A program made the translations under genes and the position numbers. A stretch of DNA of 57,883 bases from Leptospirales bacterium (GTDB lineage Bacteria > Spirochaetota > Leptospiria > Leptospirales > Leptospiraceae): positions 1 through 57,883 of the forward strand of contig JAAFIR010000034.1 of NCBI GenBank assembly GCA_013297885.1, in the 5' to 3' direction. The notes under the pieces were generated by a model. The model saw only the letters and a list, made by a program, of their open reading frames with translations. It was not told the origin of the DNA and searched no databases. The number at the start of each line of letters is the position of its first letter. Position 1 is the first letter of the stretch. This document shows positions 9,097 to 19,907 of the stretch, piece by piece.

Positions 9097-9344
9097 TAAA
9101 AATAAAAAAATGGACTTCTAATATTCATAACTCAAATGAAAAAAGAGTAAAAACTTGTCTAAAAGAAATCCTTCCAAATTATAAAAATATTTCATGGACA
9201 GAAGAATTGTATATAAATTTTTTAACTGAGATATTAAATTCCTTACCTTCAAGATACAAACAAAAAAACTCAATAGAAATAAATGGAAAATTAAAAAAAC
9301 AAGTAATCAAAGATGCAATTTTAGAAAAATTAAACGAAATGTAA
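9084..9344 (+). CDS. ComFB-like small protein
   Basis: An 86-residue protein resembling late-competence ComFB domains. It has an N-terminal 'IHNSNEKRV' helix and the hallmark 'EILNSLPSRYKQK' (ComFB: ALN-LPPRY). The cysteines that bind zinc in classical ComFB are absent between these parts. ComFB-type domains have been linked to c-di-GMP binding in cyanobacteria; whether this variant binds anything is unknown. It overlaps the fur-family gene by 13 bp and its stop abuts the CCA gene (TAATG). The family call rests on one motif. Confidence 0.4.
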   Translation: MERVIKIKKWTSNIHNSNEKRVKTCLKEILPNYKNISWTEELYINFLTEILNSLPSRYKQKNSIEINGKLKKQVIKDAILEKLNEM

Positions 9345-10618
9345 TGATTGAAACTGATCCAAAAATATTAGTAAATCGAATTCCTGAAAAAAATCTAAAT
9401 GACTTAAAGTTCATATCAAAAAAAATAAAAAATTTAAATCACCAAGTTTATTTAATTGGTGGTTCAGTTAGGGATTTAATTTTAAATAAAGAACCTAAAG
9501 AATATGATTTAACAACTTCTTTAGAGCCATTAGAAGTTAAAAAGAATTTTAAAAGAGTTGTTGAAACTGGAATTAAACACGGAACTCTTACTATACTAAT
9601 TGATTCAAACTCCTATGAAATAACAACTTTTAGAAAAGATATTGATTACATAGATGGAAGAAGACCTGAAGCAGTCGAGTTTGGTGCTACTCTTTCTGAA
9701 GATTTAAAAAGAAGAGATTTTACAATGAATGGAATCGCCTTAGATGTTTTAGAGTTCAAGTTAATTGATGAACATGAAGGTATTAATGATATTGAAAAAA
9801 AAATTATTCGTACAATTGGGGATCCATTTAAAAGATTTTCAGAAGACGGTTTGAGACCTGTTCGTGGTATTAGGTTTCAGTCTACACTTAATTTTACATT
9901 TGATGATTTTACATATACAGCAATTGAAAAAACAAAGTCAATTATTGAAAAAATTTCTAAAGAAAGATTTCATGATGAATTAATTAAAATTTTAGAATCC
10001 AATAAGCCTTCAATAGGAATCAAAGAACTAATAAATCTCAAAATTTTTGAACTATTTTCAAAAAGTGATTATAGATATGATTTTGTCAAATTAGAAAATA
10101 TTGATTTATTAATCAATATTCCAATAAGTTTAAGACTGAGTTATTTAATTTTTCAAATTTTAGGGCTTAAAGAATCAGAGGGAAATGAATTTTTTATAAG
10201 AATTCGTTTTTCTTTAAAAAATCAAAAAGAGTCGTTATTTTTTAATCAAATTATAAATTTTTCATATGATATTTTTTCTGAACCAAGAAGATTTTTATTT
10301 TATTATGTTAAATTTATAGGAAATAGAAATGATTTGATTTTGATAAATTCTATTTCTTCATTATTGAAAATTATTTATTCAAATAAAAATATTAAAGAAT
10401 ATATTGATGAATTAGAAATAATTTTGAAAAATGAAGAAATCCCATTGAGTTTAAAAGATTTAAAGTTAGATGGAAATTTAATAGAAAAAAATTTCCCTGA
10501 GTTAGCAAAGAATAAGTATGGTTTTGTGCTAAACCATTTATTGGAAAAGGTTCTAATAGAACCAAAATTGAATAAAATTGAAAACTTATTGATAGAAACT
10601 AAAATTTTTTTAACTTAA
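9344..10618 (+). CDS. cca: CCA tRNA nucleotidyltransferase / poly(A) polymerase family
   Basis: This 424-residue class II nucleotidyltransferase would add or repair the CCA end of tRNAs. Signature motifs are 'LIGGSVRDLIL', the catalytic 'EYDLTT' (D-x-D replaced by DLT in this reading, acidic residues present nearby), 'EITTFRKD', 'RRDFTMNGIALD' and 'GLRPVRGIRFQ'. The C-terminal half is helical and Lys/Ile-rich with no HD domain, so this is the short bacterial form. A CCA-adding and an A-adding enzyme cannot be told apart by eye. The gene follows its neighbour with a 1 bp overlap and ends the operon; 128 bp of AT-rich DNA follow. Confidence 0.85.
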   Translation: MIETDPKILVNRIPEKNLNDLKFISKKIKNLNHQVYLIGGSVRDLILNKEPKEYDLTTSLEPLEVKKNFKRVVETGIKHGTLTILIDSNSYEITTFRKDIDYIDGRRPEAVEFGATLSEDLKRRDFTMNGIALDVLEFKLIDEHEGINDIEKKIIRTIGDPFKRFSEDGLRPVRGIRFQSTLNFTFDDFTYTAIEKTKSIIEKISKERFHDELIKILESNKPSIGIKELINLKIFELFSKSDYRYDFVKLENIDLLINIPISLRLSYLIFQILGLKESEGNEFFIRIRFSLKNQKESLFFNQIINFSYDIFSEPRRFLFYYVKFIGNRNDLILINSISSLLKIIYSNKNIKEYIDELEIILKNEEIPLSLKDLKLDGNLIEKNFPELAKNKYGFVLNHLLEKVLIEPKLNKIENLLIETKIFLT

Positions 10619-10745
10619 TTTGGTTTGAAAAAAAAGTTTGAAGAACTAATTTGTTTTTTTTACTAAATAAAAAATTATATCCATTTAAACAAATTGCAAT
10701 AAAATGACTTTAATAGAATACTGAAAAAATTTCTATTGGTAATAA

Positions 10746-12533
10746 ATGGACAAAGAGCTTTTAATCTTTATTGATAGTTTTTTAGACGGAATAATCTTAT
10801 TAGATAAAGATTTAAATCGAATAAATAATAATTCTAACTTTGAAAAAATCATGAGGAATATCTTACATGGCAATTCCTTAGAAGACAATCCTAATGAGTT
10901 TTATTGGATTGAAATTAAGAAAAAAGCTAAAATTAGCCCAAAAGTTTTTAAATACCAATTTGAAATCAGCTCAGAATATTCACTTCGTCATTTTGAATTA
11001 ACTTTAAATCCAACTCCGAATATTGAAAATATTTCTTTTATTGCTTTAGTTAAAGATACAACTGTTCAGAGACAAAGATTTTTAGAGCAGAATGAGTTTC
11101 AGGATATGTTGATTCAAAAAATTGAAACCAAAGAAAAAACACTTTCTGAGTTGACTGTTAATTTAAAAAAAGAAGAAGAAGATCGGATTCAAGCTGAACA
11201 AGATTTAGAATTTTTAGCATACCATGATCAATTAACTGGATTAGTAAATAGACTTTCAGTAAAAAAATACTTTGTAGAAAAAATTTTATTTGAGAATCAA
11301 GATAAACCTGTAGCTTTTTTCTTTATGGATTTAAGCAAATTTAAATTAGTAAATGATACTCTGGGCCATCATGTAGGTGACGAATTATTAATTCAGTTAG
11401 GTAAAAGGTTAAAAGAATTTATTGGAAAAAAAGGAATTGTTTCAAGGTTTGGAGGAGATGAATTTTTAATTTTGTACCATAATTTTAGTGTAAAATCTGA
11501 ACTTCCAGAAGTATGTGAAATGATAATTAAAGAAGTATCTGAAGAGTTTCAAATTTTTGACCATAAATTAAATATCGAAACTTCAATTGGAATTACTGTC
11601 TATCCTGAAGATGGTTCAGATTTTAATAGCCTTGTTCAAGAAGCAGATACAGCGATGTATGTTGCAAAAGAATTGGGTCCAAGTACAGCTGAATTTTATT
11701 CAACCGAAATGAGTTTAGATTTGTATGAACAATTAACAATTTCAAATTGGTTGAAAGTTGCTCCTGAAAAAAATGAACTTATTTTATTTTACCAACCTAA
11801 ATTAGATTTAAAAACGAATATAGTAAATTCTTGCGAAGGTTTAATTAGATGGAATAATCCTATTAAAGGATTGGTCTCACCAAATAAATTTATTCCAATT
11901 GCTGAACAAACAGGTATTATTTCAAAAATTGGTAACTGGGTTTTACATGAAGCTTGTAGAGAGATTATAAATTGGAAAAAAGAAAATATTCAAATGAAAG
12001 TTGCAGTGAATCTTTCTCCATTTCAATTTAACAGAGGAAATATTCATAAAGAAATAAAAGAAATTATTAATGAATACAATATTAATCCCGAATTATTAGA
12101 ATTAGAAATTACTGAAAGCGGAATGATGAGAGATATTCAATCTGCTATTAAAACTATGCATCAATTTAGAGATTTGGGTGTAACTATTACTATTGATGAT
12201 TTTGGTACGGGATATTCATCGCTTAGTTATTTAAAAGAACTTCCAATTCATAATTTAAAAATAGATAAATCTTTTTTAAATTCCGTACCTGAAGATAAAA
12301 AAGAATCCTCTATCGTCAAAGCAATAATTGATATTTCAAAAAGTCTTGATTTATATGTAATTGCTGAAGGAGTTGAAAGAGTTGAACAACAAGAATTTTT
12401 ATTTGAAAATGGATGTGATTCAATTCAAGGTTTTCTTTTATCAAAACCAATTCCGATTATTGAATTTAAAAGTTCTGAAATAATAAAAAAACATTTTACT
12501 AAAACACTTGTAGTTTCAAAATATAAAAAGTAA
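10746..12533 (+). CDS. GGDEF-EAL cyclic-di-GMP signalling protein
   Basis: A 595-residue cytoplasmic protein. The N-terminal ~110 residues look like a PAS-type sensor ('FLDGIILLDKDLNRI'). A coiled coil follows (about 112-160), then a GGDEF cyclase domain with intact 'RFGGDEF' (236-240). Last is an EAL phosphodiesterase domain with Glu364 in 'EGLIRW', 'EITES' and 'IDDFGTGYSS' (Asp484-Asp485). Both active sites look complete, so it may be bifunctional. The RxxD inhibitory site is missing: the bases before GGDEF encode GKKG at that position. It stands alone and converges with the lamin-tail lipoprotein gene, with 5 bp between stop codons. Confidence 0.92.
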   Translation: MDKELLIFIDSFLDGIILLDKDLNRINNNSNFEKIMRNILHGNSLEDNPNEFYWIEIKKKAKISPKVFKYQFEISSEYSLRHFELTLNPTPNIENISFIALVKDTTVQRQRFLEQNEFQDMLIQKIETKEKTLSELTVNLKKEEEDRIQAEQDLEFLAYHDQLTGLVNRLSVKKYFVEKILFENQDKPVAFFFMDLSKFKLVNDTLGHHVGDELLIQLGKRLKEFIGKKGIVSRFGGDEFLILYHNFSVKSELPEVCEMIIKEVSEEFQIFDHKLNIETSIGITVYPEDGSDFNSLVQEADTAMYVAKELGPSTAEFYSTEMSLDLYEQLTISNWLKVAPEKNELILFYQPKLDLKTNIVNSCEGLIRWNNPIKGLVSPNKFIPIAEQTGIISKIGNWVLHEACREIINWKKENIQMKVAVNLSPFQFNRGNIHKEIKEIINEYNINPELLELEITESGMMRDIQSAIKTMHQFRDLGVTITIDDFGTGYSSLSYLKELPIHNLKIDKSFLNSVPEDKKESSIVKAIIDISKSLDLYVIAEGVERVEQQEFLFENGCDSIQGFLLSKPIPIIEFKSSEIIKKHFTKTLVVSKYKK

Positions 12534-12538
12534 TGAAT

Positions 12539-15433
12539 TTAGTTTGGATTATTAACTCCAGGTGATGGAGAATTCGTTTCACCCCATTTTGAAAGATCAG
12601 TAGTAAGATCAGTATTAAAATTAAAATTATTTCTCAAGAACATTGTTCCATTTGTGAAGCTTCCAATAGGAGTTGTTGGTGTTAGTGACCAATTTATTGT
12701 TCCATAATTTAATCTTGCCTGATTTTGTCTTGTAAGTTGTGATGAACCTGATGTCATAAGTGAAGTTCTATTCAAAGAAAAAACTTTTCCAGTAAATCCA
12801 TTAATGGCTCTTAGTCCTGGAATATTTCCATCTGATTCAACTATTAAAATAATTTCACTTGGAGCAATTGTAACTCCATCAGTAGGAATAGCTGAAAGTG
12901 TATTTCCTGTAGCAGCATATTGAAATAAATTTCCTCCTATCGAAAATCCTGACCCGTATTCTATTTTTAATTCAGAATCTAATATAATTGAAGTAGTCCC
13001 TAAATTTTTTAATTCAATAAAATCAAAATTTGTAGCACCATCTGAAAATTCATTTATTACTAAAGTAGTTGGTGGAGGTGAACAAGGATTTTCCGATTTG
13101 GGGCTCTTTCTTCTTTTTGAAAAATCATTTGCATTTATATTTGTATCAATACCATTTGCACAACGAGAATAAGATGAATTTGCAATCACAGTAACAAAAG
13201 AGTTATTTTCTCTACTTCCAGCACCACCAATATTTACAAAGTCTATTACATAGATTCCCTGTGGAGATTTTTCTTTTTCATCTGAGATGGTTAAAGCAAT
13301 ACAATTACTATTACTAATTGTCTCAAAATCTATTTGATTTGCAATTTCTAAAATACTTGCCGAAGCGGATGCTCTCGAAACCAGATAATATCCTTTTTTT
13401 TGAATCACTCCTGTTAAAGCTATTGTTTTTGTCCAAGAACCATCAGAAATACTACAACTAGAATCTCTTCTTAAAAAAACTTTATTCAAAGCTAAGTTGA
13501 TATCAGTATCAGTGGGATTATAAATTTCAACCCATTGGTCGTTAGAATTTGGATCATCAATTCCAATTTCATTTATCAACAAATTTCTTGCAATATTTCT
13601 TGGATAACTTGGAAGTGATAAAACCGGTGAGTTACTGTATCCAGGTGTTCCAAAAGTTGCATCTAGATAATCCGATTTAATATTTGCATTATTTCGATAA
13701 GAATTATTAGAATTTGTGTGCCAATTTGTTAAATTATTTCCCAATTTATTCAGTTCATTTCTTTCCATTGACCTAACAAATTTATTATCTATATTCATTA
13801 AACCTTGATTAGAATTTGAAATTTGAAAAGGACTTCCTAAAACTCCAATTAGATCAATTTCTGTATTAAAATTATCTAATATTCTACATTGATCAGTTAA
13901 TCCATTTTCAATTTTATCATCTCCTGACCAATTGGTTCTTAAATGAGCTTGTTCTAATATATCGCTAGTAATATCTGTAATGACGAAATATTGATTTTGA
14001 CCAATCACAGTTCTTTTTGGAAAAGTAAATACATTAGTAAAAATTCCATTAACACCACATTCAAATTTCCAATCAGAAATGTTTATAGTTTGGTTTGTGT
14101 TATTAAACAATTCTAAATATTCAAATCCACTAGAAATTCCTTTTTTATACCCACCCATCCAGTTTAATTCAGAGATTACAATTTCTAAATTTTTAGCTTG
14201 AATCCCAGTTGGAGTTATGTTAATTACACTTTTCGAAAGTAATTTGTCATAAACTGATCGAACCTCTGATACTAAACCCCTATCTTCTAAAGTAATCATA
14301 AATCCATCGTGTGAACTATTTGATCTCGAAGAATAAGGATGTGAAGAAATAAAAGCCATTGGTGAAGAACTAAGAGAATCAATTAAACTAAAATTTAATC
14401 CATTATTAGGAAAATCAGAAGAAAAAATATTGGGGTTGATTCCATTTTTTTTTAAATAAATTAAAGAGTTTAATCCTCTAGGATTATTACTTGTGATACC
14501 TGTTGTTTTTGAGGAATCGCAAGTAATTCCAAGGTAATCATTCATCGCACAATCACCTGAAGCAGATGGATCTATTGCTAAGCTTGTTGATTGACTTCCA
14601 ACCACTTGTTTAAATTTTGCTGGAGATGATAATAGCTCATAAGAAATATCAGTAAATGTTCGTGTATCAAAATCAGAATCAAGTTTGTTTGAAAAAAATT
14701 CTGTTGTGTACATTTGAATTGAATCTTTTGCACCTAAAATTCTTTTTTGAATAAACTCAATTGGTTTTTCTTCTGGAGCAAAATAAATTCCTACATCAGC
14801 ATTTCGAATTAGAAAATGATTTCTCTGATTTAATTTTTGTTTCGAAGAACCGAAAGCTCCATTTGTAATTAAATCCATAGTTTGTGCAAATTTTTTTATA
14901 ATTCCATCTTCATTACTTTGAATATAAAAATAAAAAGCTGTTTCATTATAAAATCCTTGAACTGTTGGAGGTGCAGTGGACAAAAAAACTCGTCGATCAT
15001 CAATAACACAAATATTCATATAAACTTCGGAGTCACCTTTATTGCCAATTAATAGTCTTTTTCCTTCCCCTCTTGTTGACAAAAATTCAGAAAGAATTCT
15101 ATAACCAATTTGTTCTCGGTTATCTTCATCAAGACCAATTTTTACATCGAGTTTTTTTTGTGATAAAATTTTAAATTCATCAATTATGGTTAATAGGTTG
15201 ATATCTTGAAAAACACAATAAGCTTTTGAAGTTGTTGACTGAAGAGTTTGTTTGAGAAGAGTTTCCATATCATTACCTCTATTTTCAAAATTAGAGAAAG
15301 AAGTTCTCATAAAAAATTGATCTGAATAACCTAAAATTTTACTTAAATCTGCAATTGGATTTTTCTTGTTTTTATTTGAACAAGAAAATATAAAAAGAAA
15401 TATAATATGAATAATAATTAAAAAATTTTTCAT
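12539..15433 (-). CDS. Large lipoprotein with degenerate PLD-like and lamin-tail domains
   Basis: This 964-residue protein has a leader ending in 'FIFSC', giving a lipidated Cys at residue 18. The first ~400 residues have a phospholipase D-like layout, with 'VYMNICVIDDRRVFLSTA' where PLD enzymes have H-x-K-x4-D. The catalytic His and Lys are not visible, so this part is probably inactive. Three lamin-tail (LTD) beta-sandwich domains follow, recognised by 'EYLELFNNT', 'QWVEIYNPT' and 'DFIELKNLG'. LTD domains on exported bacterial proteins usually serve adhesion or surface display. The protein is probably on the cell surface or in the periplasm. It is a single-gene unit. Confidence 0.75.
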   Translation of the reverse strand: MKNFLIIIHIIFLFIFSCSNKNKKNPIADLSKILGYSDQFFMRTSFSNFENRGNDMETLLKQTLQSTTSKAYCVFQDINLLTIIDEFKILSQKKLDVKIGLDEDNREQIGYRILSEFLSTRGEGKRLLIGNKGDSEVYMNICVIDDRRVFLSTAPPTVQGFYNETAFYFYIQSNEDGIIKKFAQTMDLITNGAFGSSKQKLNQRNHFLIRNADVGIYFAPEEKPIEFIQKRILGAKDSIQMYTTEFFSNKLDSDFDTRTFTDISYELLSSPAKFKQVVGSQSTSLAIDPSASGDCAMNDYLGITCDSSKTTGITSNNPRGLNSLIYLKKNGINPNIFSSDFPNNGLNFSLIDSLSSSPMAFISSHPYSSRSNSSHDGFMITLEDRGLVSEVRSVYDKLLSKSVINITPTGIQAKNLEIVISELNWMGGYKKGISSGFEYLELFNNTNQTINISDWKFECGVNGIFTNVFTFPKRTVIGQNQYFVITDITSDILEQAHLRTNWSGDDKIENGLTDQCRILDNFNTEIDLIGVLGSPFQISNSNQGLMNIDNKFVRSMERNELNKLGNNLTNWHTNSNNSYRNNANIKSDYLDATFGTPGYSNSPVLSLPSYPRNIARNLLINEIGIDDPNSNDQWVEIYNPTDTDINLALNKVFLRRDSSCSISDGSWTKTIALTGVIQKKGYYLVSRASASASILEIANQIDFETISNSNCIALTISDEKEKSPQGIYVIDFVNIGGAGSRENNSFVTVIANSSYSRCANGIDTNINANDFSKRRKSPKSENPCSPPPTTLVINEFSDGATNFDFIELKNLGTTSIILDSELKIEYGSGFSIGGNLFQYAATGNTLSAIPTDGVTIAPSEIILIVESDGNIPGLRAINGFTGKVFSLNRTSLMTSGSSQLTRQNQARLNYGTINWSLTPTTPIGSFTNGTMFLRNNFNFNTDLTTDLSKWGETNSPSPGVNNPN

Positions 15434-15698
15434 CTATGATAAATCTATTTTTGAAATTAATTTTGAAAACTAGAATTTTAATTTTTTAAAAAAATATTTC
15501 TTTTAATTCTATTAAAAATTAATATTAATGATAAAATATTGTAAAAATACTCAATAAGAGATATAACTTATAGAATTCAAAAAAGATTAAAACAATTATT
15601 ATAAACTTTCTCCAATACATTAATTATAGACTTATTGAACTTTTTTATCAAAAATTTAATTATTGTTACATCTCTTGTTTTTAAAATTATTGTAATGA
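15434..15698. other. AT-rich divergent intergenic region
   Basis: This 265 bp gap separates the lamin-tail lipoprotein gene (minus) from lon (plus). It must carry both promoters. A weak TTGAAC with a 17-base spacer to AATTAT near 15635-15663 could serve lon. I see no CIRCE element, clear operator or hairpin. Confidence 0.3.
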
Positions 15699-18074
15699 AT
15701 GATTAAAAACAAATCGATTAAAGATAGACTCGGAAAAAAAAATTTAGGTGAAGAACTTCCAGACTTTCTGCCACTCATTCCAATTAAATACAGACCACTT
15801 TTTCCAGGTGTTATTGCACCAATCATAGTTCAGCATGGAATTTTTTCAAATACAATAGATCGTGCTTTTATCAAAAATGAATTTATAGGAGTTGTTCTTC
15901 AAAAAAAAGAAGATGATGACGAAAAAAACTTCAAAGAAAATTTTTATAAAATGGGAACAGTTTGTAAAATTTTAAAAAAACTTACAATGCCTGATGGGAG
16001 CAATAATCTACTTGTAACATCTCTTCATCGTTTCAAAATTAAATCATTTGAAAACAATAAAGATTCTGTAATTGCAAAAGTCTCATATCCAATTGATGGT
16101 TCAATTGATTTGAATAAATTAGATGTGAAAGCAACAATGCGAAACATGACAGTTCTAGTTCGTGAACTATCAGTAAACAATCCACTCATCACTGATGAAA
16201 TGAAATTATCATTAATTAATATGAATGAACCAGGCAAACTTGCAGATTTTGTTTGTTCTATTTTGAGTGTAGAAAAAGAAGATCACCAATTTGTTCTTGA
16301 AGAAGAAGATGTTTTAATTCGTATGATGAAAGTTATGCAATTTCTTCGTTCTGAACTAGATGTTCTAGCTGTTCAAAGAAAAATTAACGAAAAAATTCAA
16401 GATAAATTAGACAAACAACAAAAAAGTTTCTTCTTAAAAGAACAAATGAAAGCAATACAAATTGAACTTGGAGTTGAAGAAGGCAAAGTACAAAAAAAAT
16501 TTGAAACTTTACTTGATAGATTAAAAACTTGTAAGGTAAGTGAAGAAATTTTAGATGAAGTTTCAAGAGAAATTGATAAATTTAATTTGACTGAACCAAT
16601 ATCTCCTGAATACAATATTATAAGAAATTATTTAGAGATTATTGAATCTCTTCCATGGGAAGAACCAAAACCACTTGAAATAGATTTAAATAAATCCAAA
16701 AAAATTCTAAATCGAGATCATCATCATCTAGAAGATGTTAAAGATAGAATTTTAGAGTATCTGGCTGTAAAAAAACTAAACAAAGAAAATAAATCTGGAA
16801 CAATAATTTGTTTTGTTGGTCCACCAGGTGTTGGAAAAACTTCAATTGCAAAATCAATTGCTGAATCTCTTGGAAAAAAATTCTACCGTTTTTCACTTGG
16901 TGGAGTTAGAGATGAAGCTGAAGTAAAAGGTCATCGCAGAACATATATTGGAGCATTGCCAGGAAAAATCATATCTGCTTTGAGGATTTTAAAAGAAAAA
17001 GATCCTGTTATATTACTAGATGAAATTGATAAAATAAAACCCGGCTATTCAGGAGATCCTTCGGCTGCTCTACTAGAAGTATTAGACCCAGAACAAAATT
17101 CAAGCTTTAGAGACCATTATCTGGATTTACCTTTTGATTTATCTAATGTTCTTTTTATTGCAACAGCAAATACAATGGATACAATTCCAAGAGTTCTTTC
17201 AGATAGGATGGATATAATTAGATTATCAGGTTATATTACTGAAGAAAAAATTCAAATTTTTGAAAAATATCTTTGGAAAAAAGTTTTAAATAAAAATGGT
17301 CTCAAAGATAAAAATATTTCTTTAAAAAAAGATGCAATCCACACTTTAATTGAATCATATTCTCGTGAATCTGGTTTAAGAAATTTAGAAAGAATGGCAG
17401 ATAAAATTGCTCGAAAAATTGCTTTCAAAATTGTTTCCAAAAAAAAATATTCTAAACAAGTTGAGAAAAAAGACCTAGAATCTATTTTAGGAATTCCAAT
17501 TTATATTAACGATAGAATGATTGATACAAAAAAAGTTGGAACTGCACTTGGTCTAGCGTGGACCTCAGTTGGTGGCAGTACGATTTTAATTGAGTCAATT
17601 TTTTTAAGAGGTAGAGATGGCCTCACAATTACAGGCAAATTAGGAAAAACGATGAATGAATCTGCTGTTATTGCCTATAGTTTTATTAAAAACTTGATTG
17701 ATCTTGATGGGAAAATTTTTGCTGATAAAAAAATTCATATTCATGTGCCAGATGGAGCTACGCCAAAGGATGGACCTAGTGCAGGAATCACAATAGCAAG
17801 TGCCATTTATTCTTTAGGAACAAATCAAATTTTAAATCCGGGTTTTGGAATGACAGGTGAGTTAACTTTAACTGGTGAAGTTTTACCTATTGGTGGGTTA
17901 AAAGAAAAAATTCTTGCAGCAAGAAGAGTAGGTATAAAAAAAGTTATTTTTCCAAAAGACAATGAGCAGAACTTAAGAGAGATAGCTGATTATGTAAAAA
18001 AAGGTGTACAGTTTTTTCCTGTAAGTCATTACAAAGATGTTGAAGCATTATTATTTAAAAAAAAACTTAAATGA
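15699..18074 (+). CDS. lon: ATP-dependent Lon protease
   Basis: A 791-residue cytoplasmic AAA+ protease that degrades misfolded and regulatory proteins. The order is a LON substrate-binding N-domain ('[19 protein letters not shown]'), a coiled coil, an AAA+ module with Walker A 'GPPGVGKTS' and Walker B 'VILLDEIDK', and the protease domain. The catalytic dyad is Ser694 in 'DGPSAG' and Lys737 in 'GGLKEK'. Length and motifs are those of a full LonA. The first residues are basic and the ATG at 15699 has no strong Shine-Dalgarno. The stop overlaps the ATG at 18071; the next gene probably starts at 18083. Confidence 0.96.
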   Translation: MIKNKSIKDRLGKKNLGEELPDFLPLIPIKYRPLFPGVIAPIIVQHGIFSNTIDRAFIKNEFIGVVLQKKEDDDEKNFKENFYKMGTVCKILKKLTMPDGSNNLLVTSLHRFKIKSFENNKDSVIAKVSYPIDGSIDLNKLDVKATMRNMTVLVRELSVNNPLITDEMKLSLINMNEPGKLADFVCSILSVEKEDHQFVLEEEDVLIRMMKVMQFLRSELDVLAVQRKINEKIQDKLDKQQKSFFLKEQMKAIQIELGVEEGKVQKKFETLLDRLKTCKVSEEILDEVSREIDKFNLTEPISPEYNIIRNYLEIIESLPWEEPKPLEIDLNKSKKILNRDHHHLEDVKDRILEYLAVKKLNKENKSGTIICFVGPPGVGKTSIAKSIAESLGKKFYRFSLGGVRDEAEVKGHRRTYIGALPGKIISALRILKEKDPVILLDEIDKIKPGYSGDPSAALLEVLDPEQNSSFRDHYLDLPFDLSNVLFIATANTMDTIPRVLSDRMDIIRLSGYITEEKIQIFEKYLWKKVLNKNGLKDKNISLKKDAIHTLIESYSRESGLRNLERMADKIARKIAFKIVSKKKYSKQVEKKDLESILGIPIYINDRMIDTKKVGTALGLAWTSVGGSTILIESIFLRGRDGLTITGKLGKTMNESAVIAYSFIKNLIDLDGKIFADKKIHIHVPDGATPKDGPSAGITIASAIYSLGTNQILNPGFGMTGELTLTGEVLPIGGLKEKILAARRVGIKKVIFPKDNEQNLREIADYVKKGVQFFPVSHYKDVEALLFKKKLK

Positions 18075-18082
18075 GGATAGAT

Positions 18083-19204
18083 ATGGGTGTACCATTTATA
18101 GATATTAAAAGATTCGAGGAAGGTTTTCTTGATGAGTGGAAAGAAAAAGTTGCTGCATTAAGTTTAAACGCACAATTCATCGGTGGGGCAGAAGTTGCTA
18201 ATTTAGAGAAATCACTTTCTGAATATACTGAAACTAAATATACAGTTGCATGTGCAAATGGAACTGATGCCATCCAATTAGCTTTAAGAGCTGTTGGTGT
18301 TTCAAAAAACGATAAAGTTCTTTTACCTGATTCTACTTTTTGGGCAACATTTGAATCTGTTGTGAATGTAGGAGCTTTACCTTACACAATTGACACTAAC
18401 CCTGTTGACATGCAAATGGATTTTTCTCAATTTGAAAAAGCTGTTGAAGAAGTAAAACCAAAAGCTGCAATTATCGTTCATTTATATGGATGGGGCTCTT
18501 CTAGAATTGAAGATTATCGCGAATTATGTAAAAAGAAAAATATAATTTTAATTGAAGACGGAGCACAATGTTTTGGTGTGAAGTACAAAGGTTCACCACT
18601 TTATAAAAATTCTACAATTGCTACAACTTCATTTTATCCAGCTAAAGTTCTAGGTGCAGCTGGTGACGGTGGGGCAGTTTTTGCTAATGATGAAACACTT
18701 GCGAATAAAGTTCGTTGTTTAGCTAATCATGGAAGAACTTCTCATTATGGACATGGTCTTGTTGGTTGGAATTCAAGGATGGATTCATTACAAGCTGCTT
18801 TTGTTAATTTATCACTTAAAAGATTTGATAAAAGATTAGAGTCTAGAATTTCAATTGCAAATAAATACCAAGAAGATTTTAAAAAAATTGGAGTTAATGT
18901 AATTAATCCACCTTCCGATTATACTGAAAATGGATATTGTAATGTAACTCTTTTTGATAACCAAAAAAGAACTGCTTTAGAAACAATTCTTAAAGAAAAA
19001 GGAATTGGTTTTGCAAATATTTATCCTGGTGCAATGTCTGATCAAGAAGGTTCAAAAGAACATTTACAAAAGAAATTTTCAACAGGTGAAGCTGGAAAAA
19101 TTGCAAGTACAGTTTTGAATTTTCCATTATTTCCTTATATGACTGATATAGAATATAATGAAGTATTAGGTATTGTAACGAATTTTCAAAGTGGAAAAAA
19201 TTAA
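18083..19204 (+). CDS. DegT/DnrJ/EryC1/StrS-family aminotransferase
   Basis: This PLP-dependent sugar aminotransferase (373 residues from 18083) would act on a nucleotide-linked keto-sugar for surface polysaccharide. The PLP lysine is Lys188 in '[10 protein letters not shown]'. '[13 protein letters not shown]' and 'IEDGAQCFG' are the cofactor-binding motifs. An ATG exists at 18071, but 'AGGA' five bases before the ATG at 18083 and the family-typical 'GVPFIDIKR' start favour the later codon. No other sugar gene is adjacent; it lies between lon and a membrane-anchored protein whose start it overlaps by 14 bp. The exact substrate cannot be told. Confidence 0.9.
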   Translation: MGVPFIDIKRFEEGFLDEWKEKVAALSLNAQFIGGAEVANLEKSLSEYTETKYTVACANGTDAIQLALRAVGVSKNDKVLLPDSTFWATFESVVNVGALPYTIDTNPVDMQMDFSQFEKAVEEVKPKAAIIVHLYGWGSSRIEDYRELCKKKNIILIEDGAQCFGVKYKGSPLYKNSTIATTSFYPAKVLGAAGDGGAVFANDETLANKVRCLANHGRTSHYGHGLVGWNSRMDSLQAAFVNLSLKRFDKRLESRISIANKYQEDFKKIGVNVINPPSDYTENGYCNVTLFDNQKRTALETILKEKGIGFANIYPGAMSDQEGSKEHLQKKFSTGEAGKIASTVLNFPLFPYMTDIEYNEVLGIVTNFQSGKN

Positions 19205-19907
19205 ATTTACCGTATATTTAATTTTGGGAGTACTAGTATTAATACTACTGTACTCTCTTTCTAAAAGTTTATATTTTTTTGATCGTGAATCAGTTAAAGT
19301 AAACGAACAAGCTTCTCAAAAAAAAGGCTCTGAAGCTAAAACTATTGAAAAACCTCATGATAATTTAGAAGAAAATTCTAAAATACTTTGGAAGAATTAT
19401 TTATTTTATCCAACTGACTTAGTACGTGAAGCAGGGGGTTTTAGTCCTGATGAAGTAATGAGTCATGCTAAAAATTTAACTTTTATTAATTTAAACACTG
19501 CAAAGAAAAAAAGAATTTTTAAAAAAAATGTGTATATTTTAGATTATTTTACAGGCGATTTCCAAAAAAAAATCCCAAAGAACTTGGATCAACCAAAAGA
19601 AAGTTTAGAAATTGAAAATAGACTTTTAATTTTTGCTATGACAGAGGATACAAATAAAGATGGTTTTTTTAATCAAAAAGATTTAATTAAAGTTTATATC
19701 TACAATCCATTTGAAGAAAAATTGTATGATATATTACCTGAAAAATATTATTTTCAAAAATTAGTTTTAAATTCCAAAAAGAATTTACTTGTTATGATAA
19801 TTAAAAAAAATTCTCCAACCGAAAAAAATGAATCATTAGTATATACTTATAATACAGAACTAAAAAAAGGGAAAATAATTAAAGAAGAAGATGGAAAAGA
19901 ATTCTGA
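19191..19907 (+). CDS. Membrane-anchored protein with EF-hand-like loop
   Basis: A 238-residue protein with one N-terminal hydrophobic helix (residues 6-28, '[16 protein letters not shown]') and the rest predicted extracytoplasmic. Near residue 143-155 is '[13 protein letters not shown]', which fits the calcium loop pattern DxNxDGxxxxxD found in EF-hands and dockerins. The surrounding beta-rich sequence resembles no enzyme I know. It overlaps the aminotransferase gene by 14 bp and the lipase-like gene by 17 bp, so all are co-transcribed. A calcium-stabilised surface or periplasmic role is plausible but unproven. Confidence 0.55.
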   Translation: MEKIKFTVYLILGVLVLILLYSLSKSLYFFDRESVKVNEQASQKKGSEAKTIEKPHDNLEENSKILWKNYLFYPTDLVREAGGFSPDEVMSHAKNLTFINLNTAKKKRIFKKNVYILDYFTGDFQKKIPKNLDQPKESLEIENRLLIFAMTEDTNKDGFFNQKDLIKVYIYNPFEEKLYDILPEKYYFQKLVLNSKKNLLVMIIKKNSPTEKNESLVYTYNTELKKGKIIKEEDGKEF

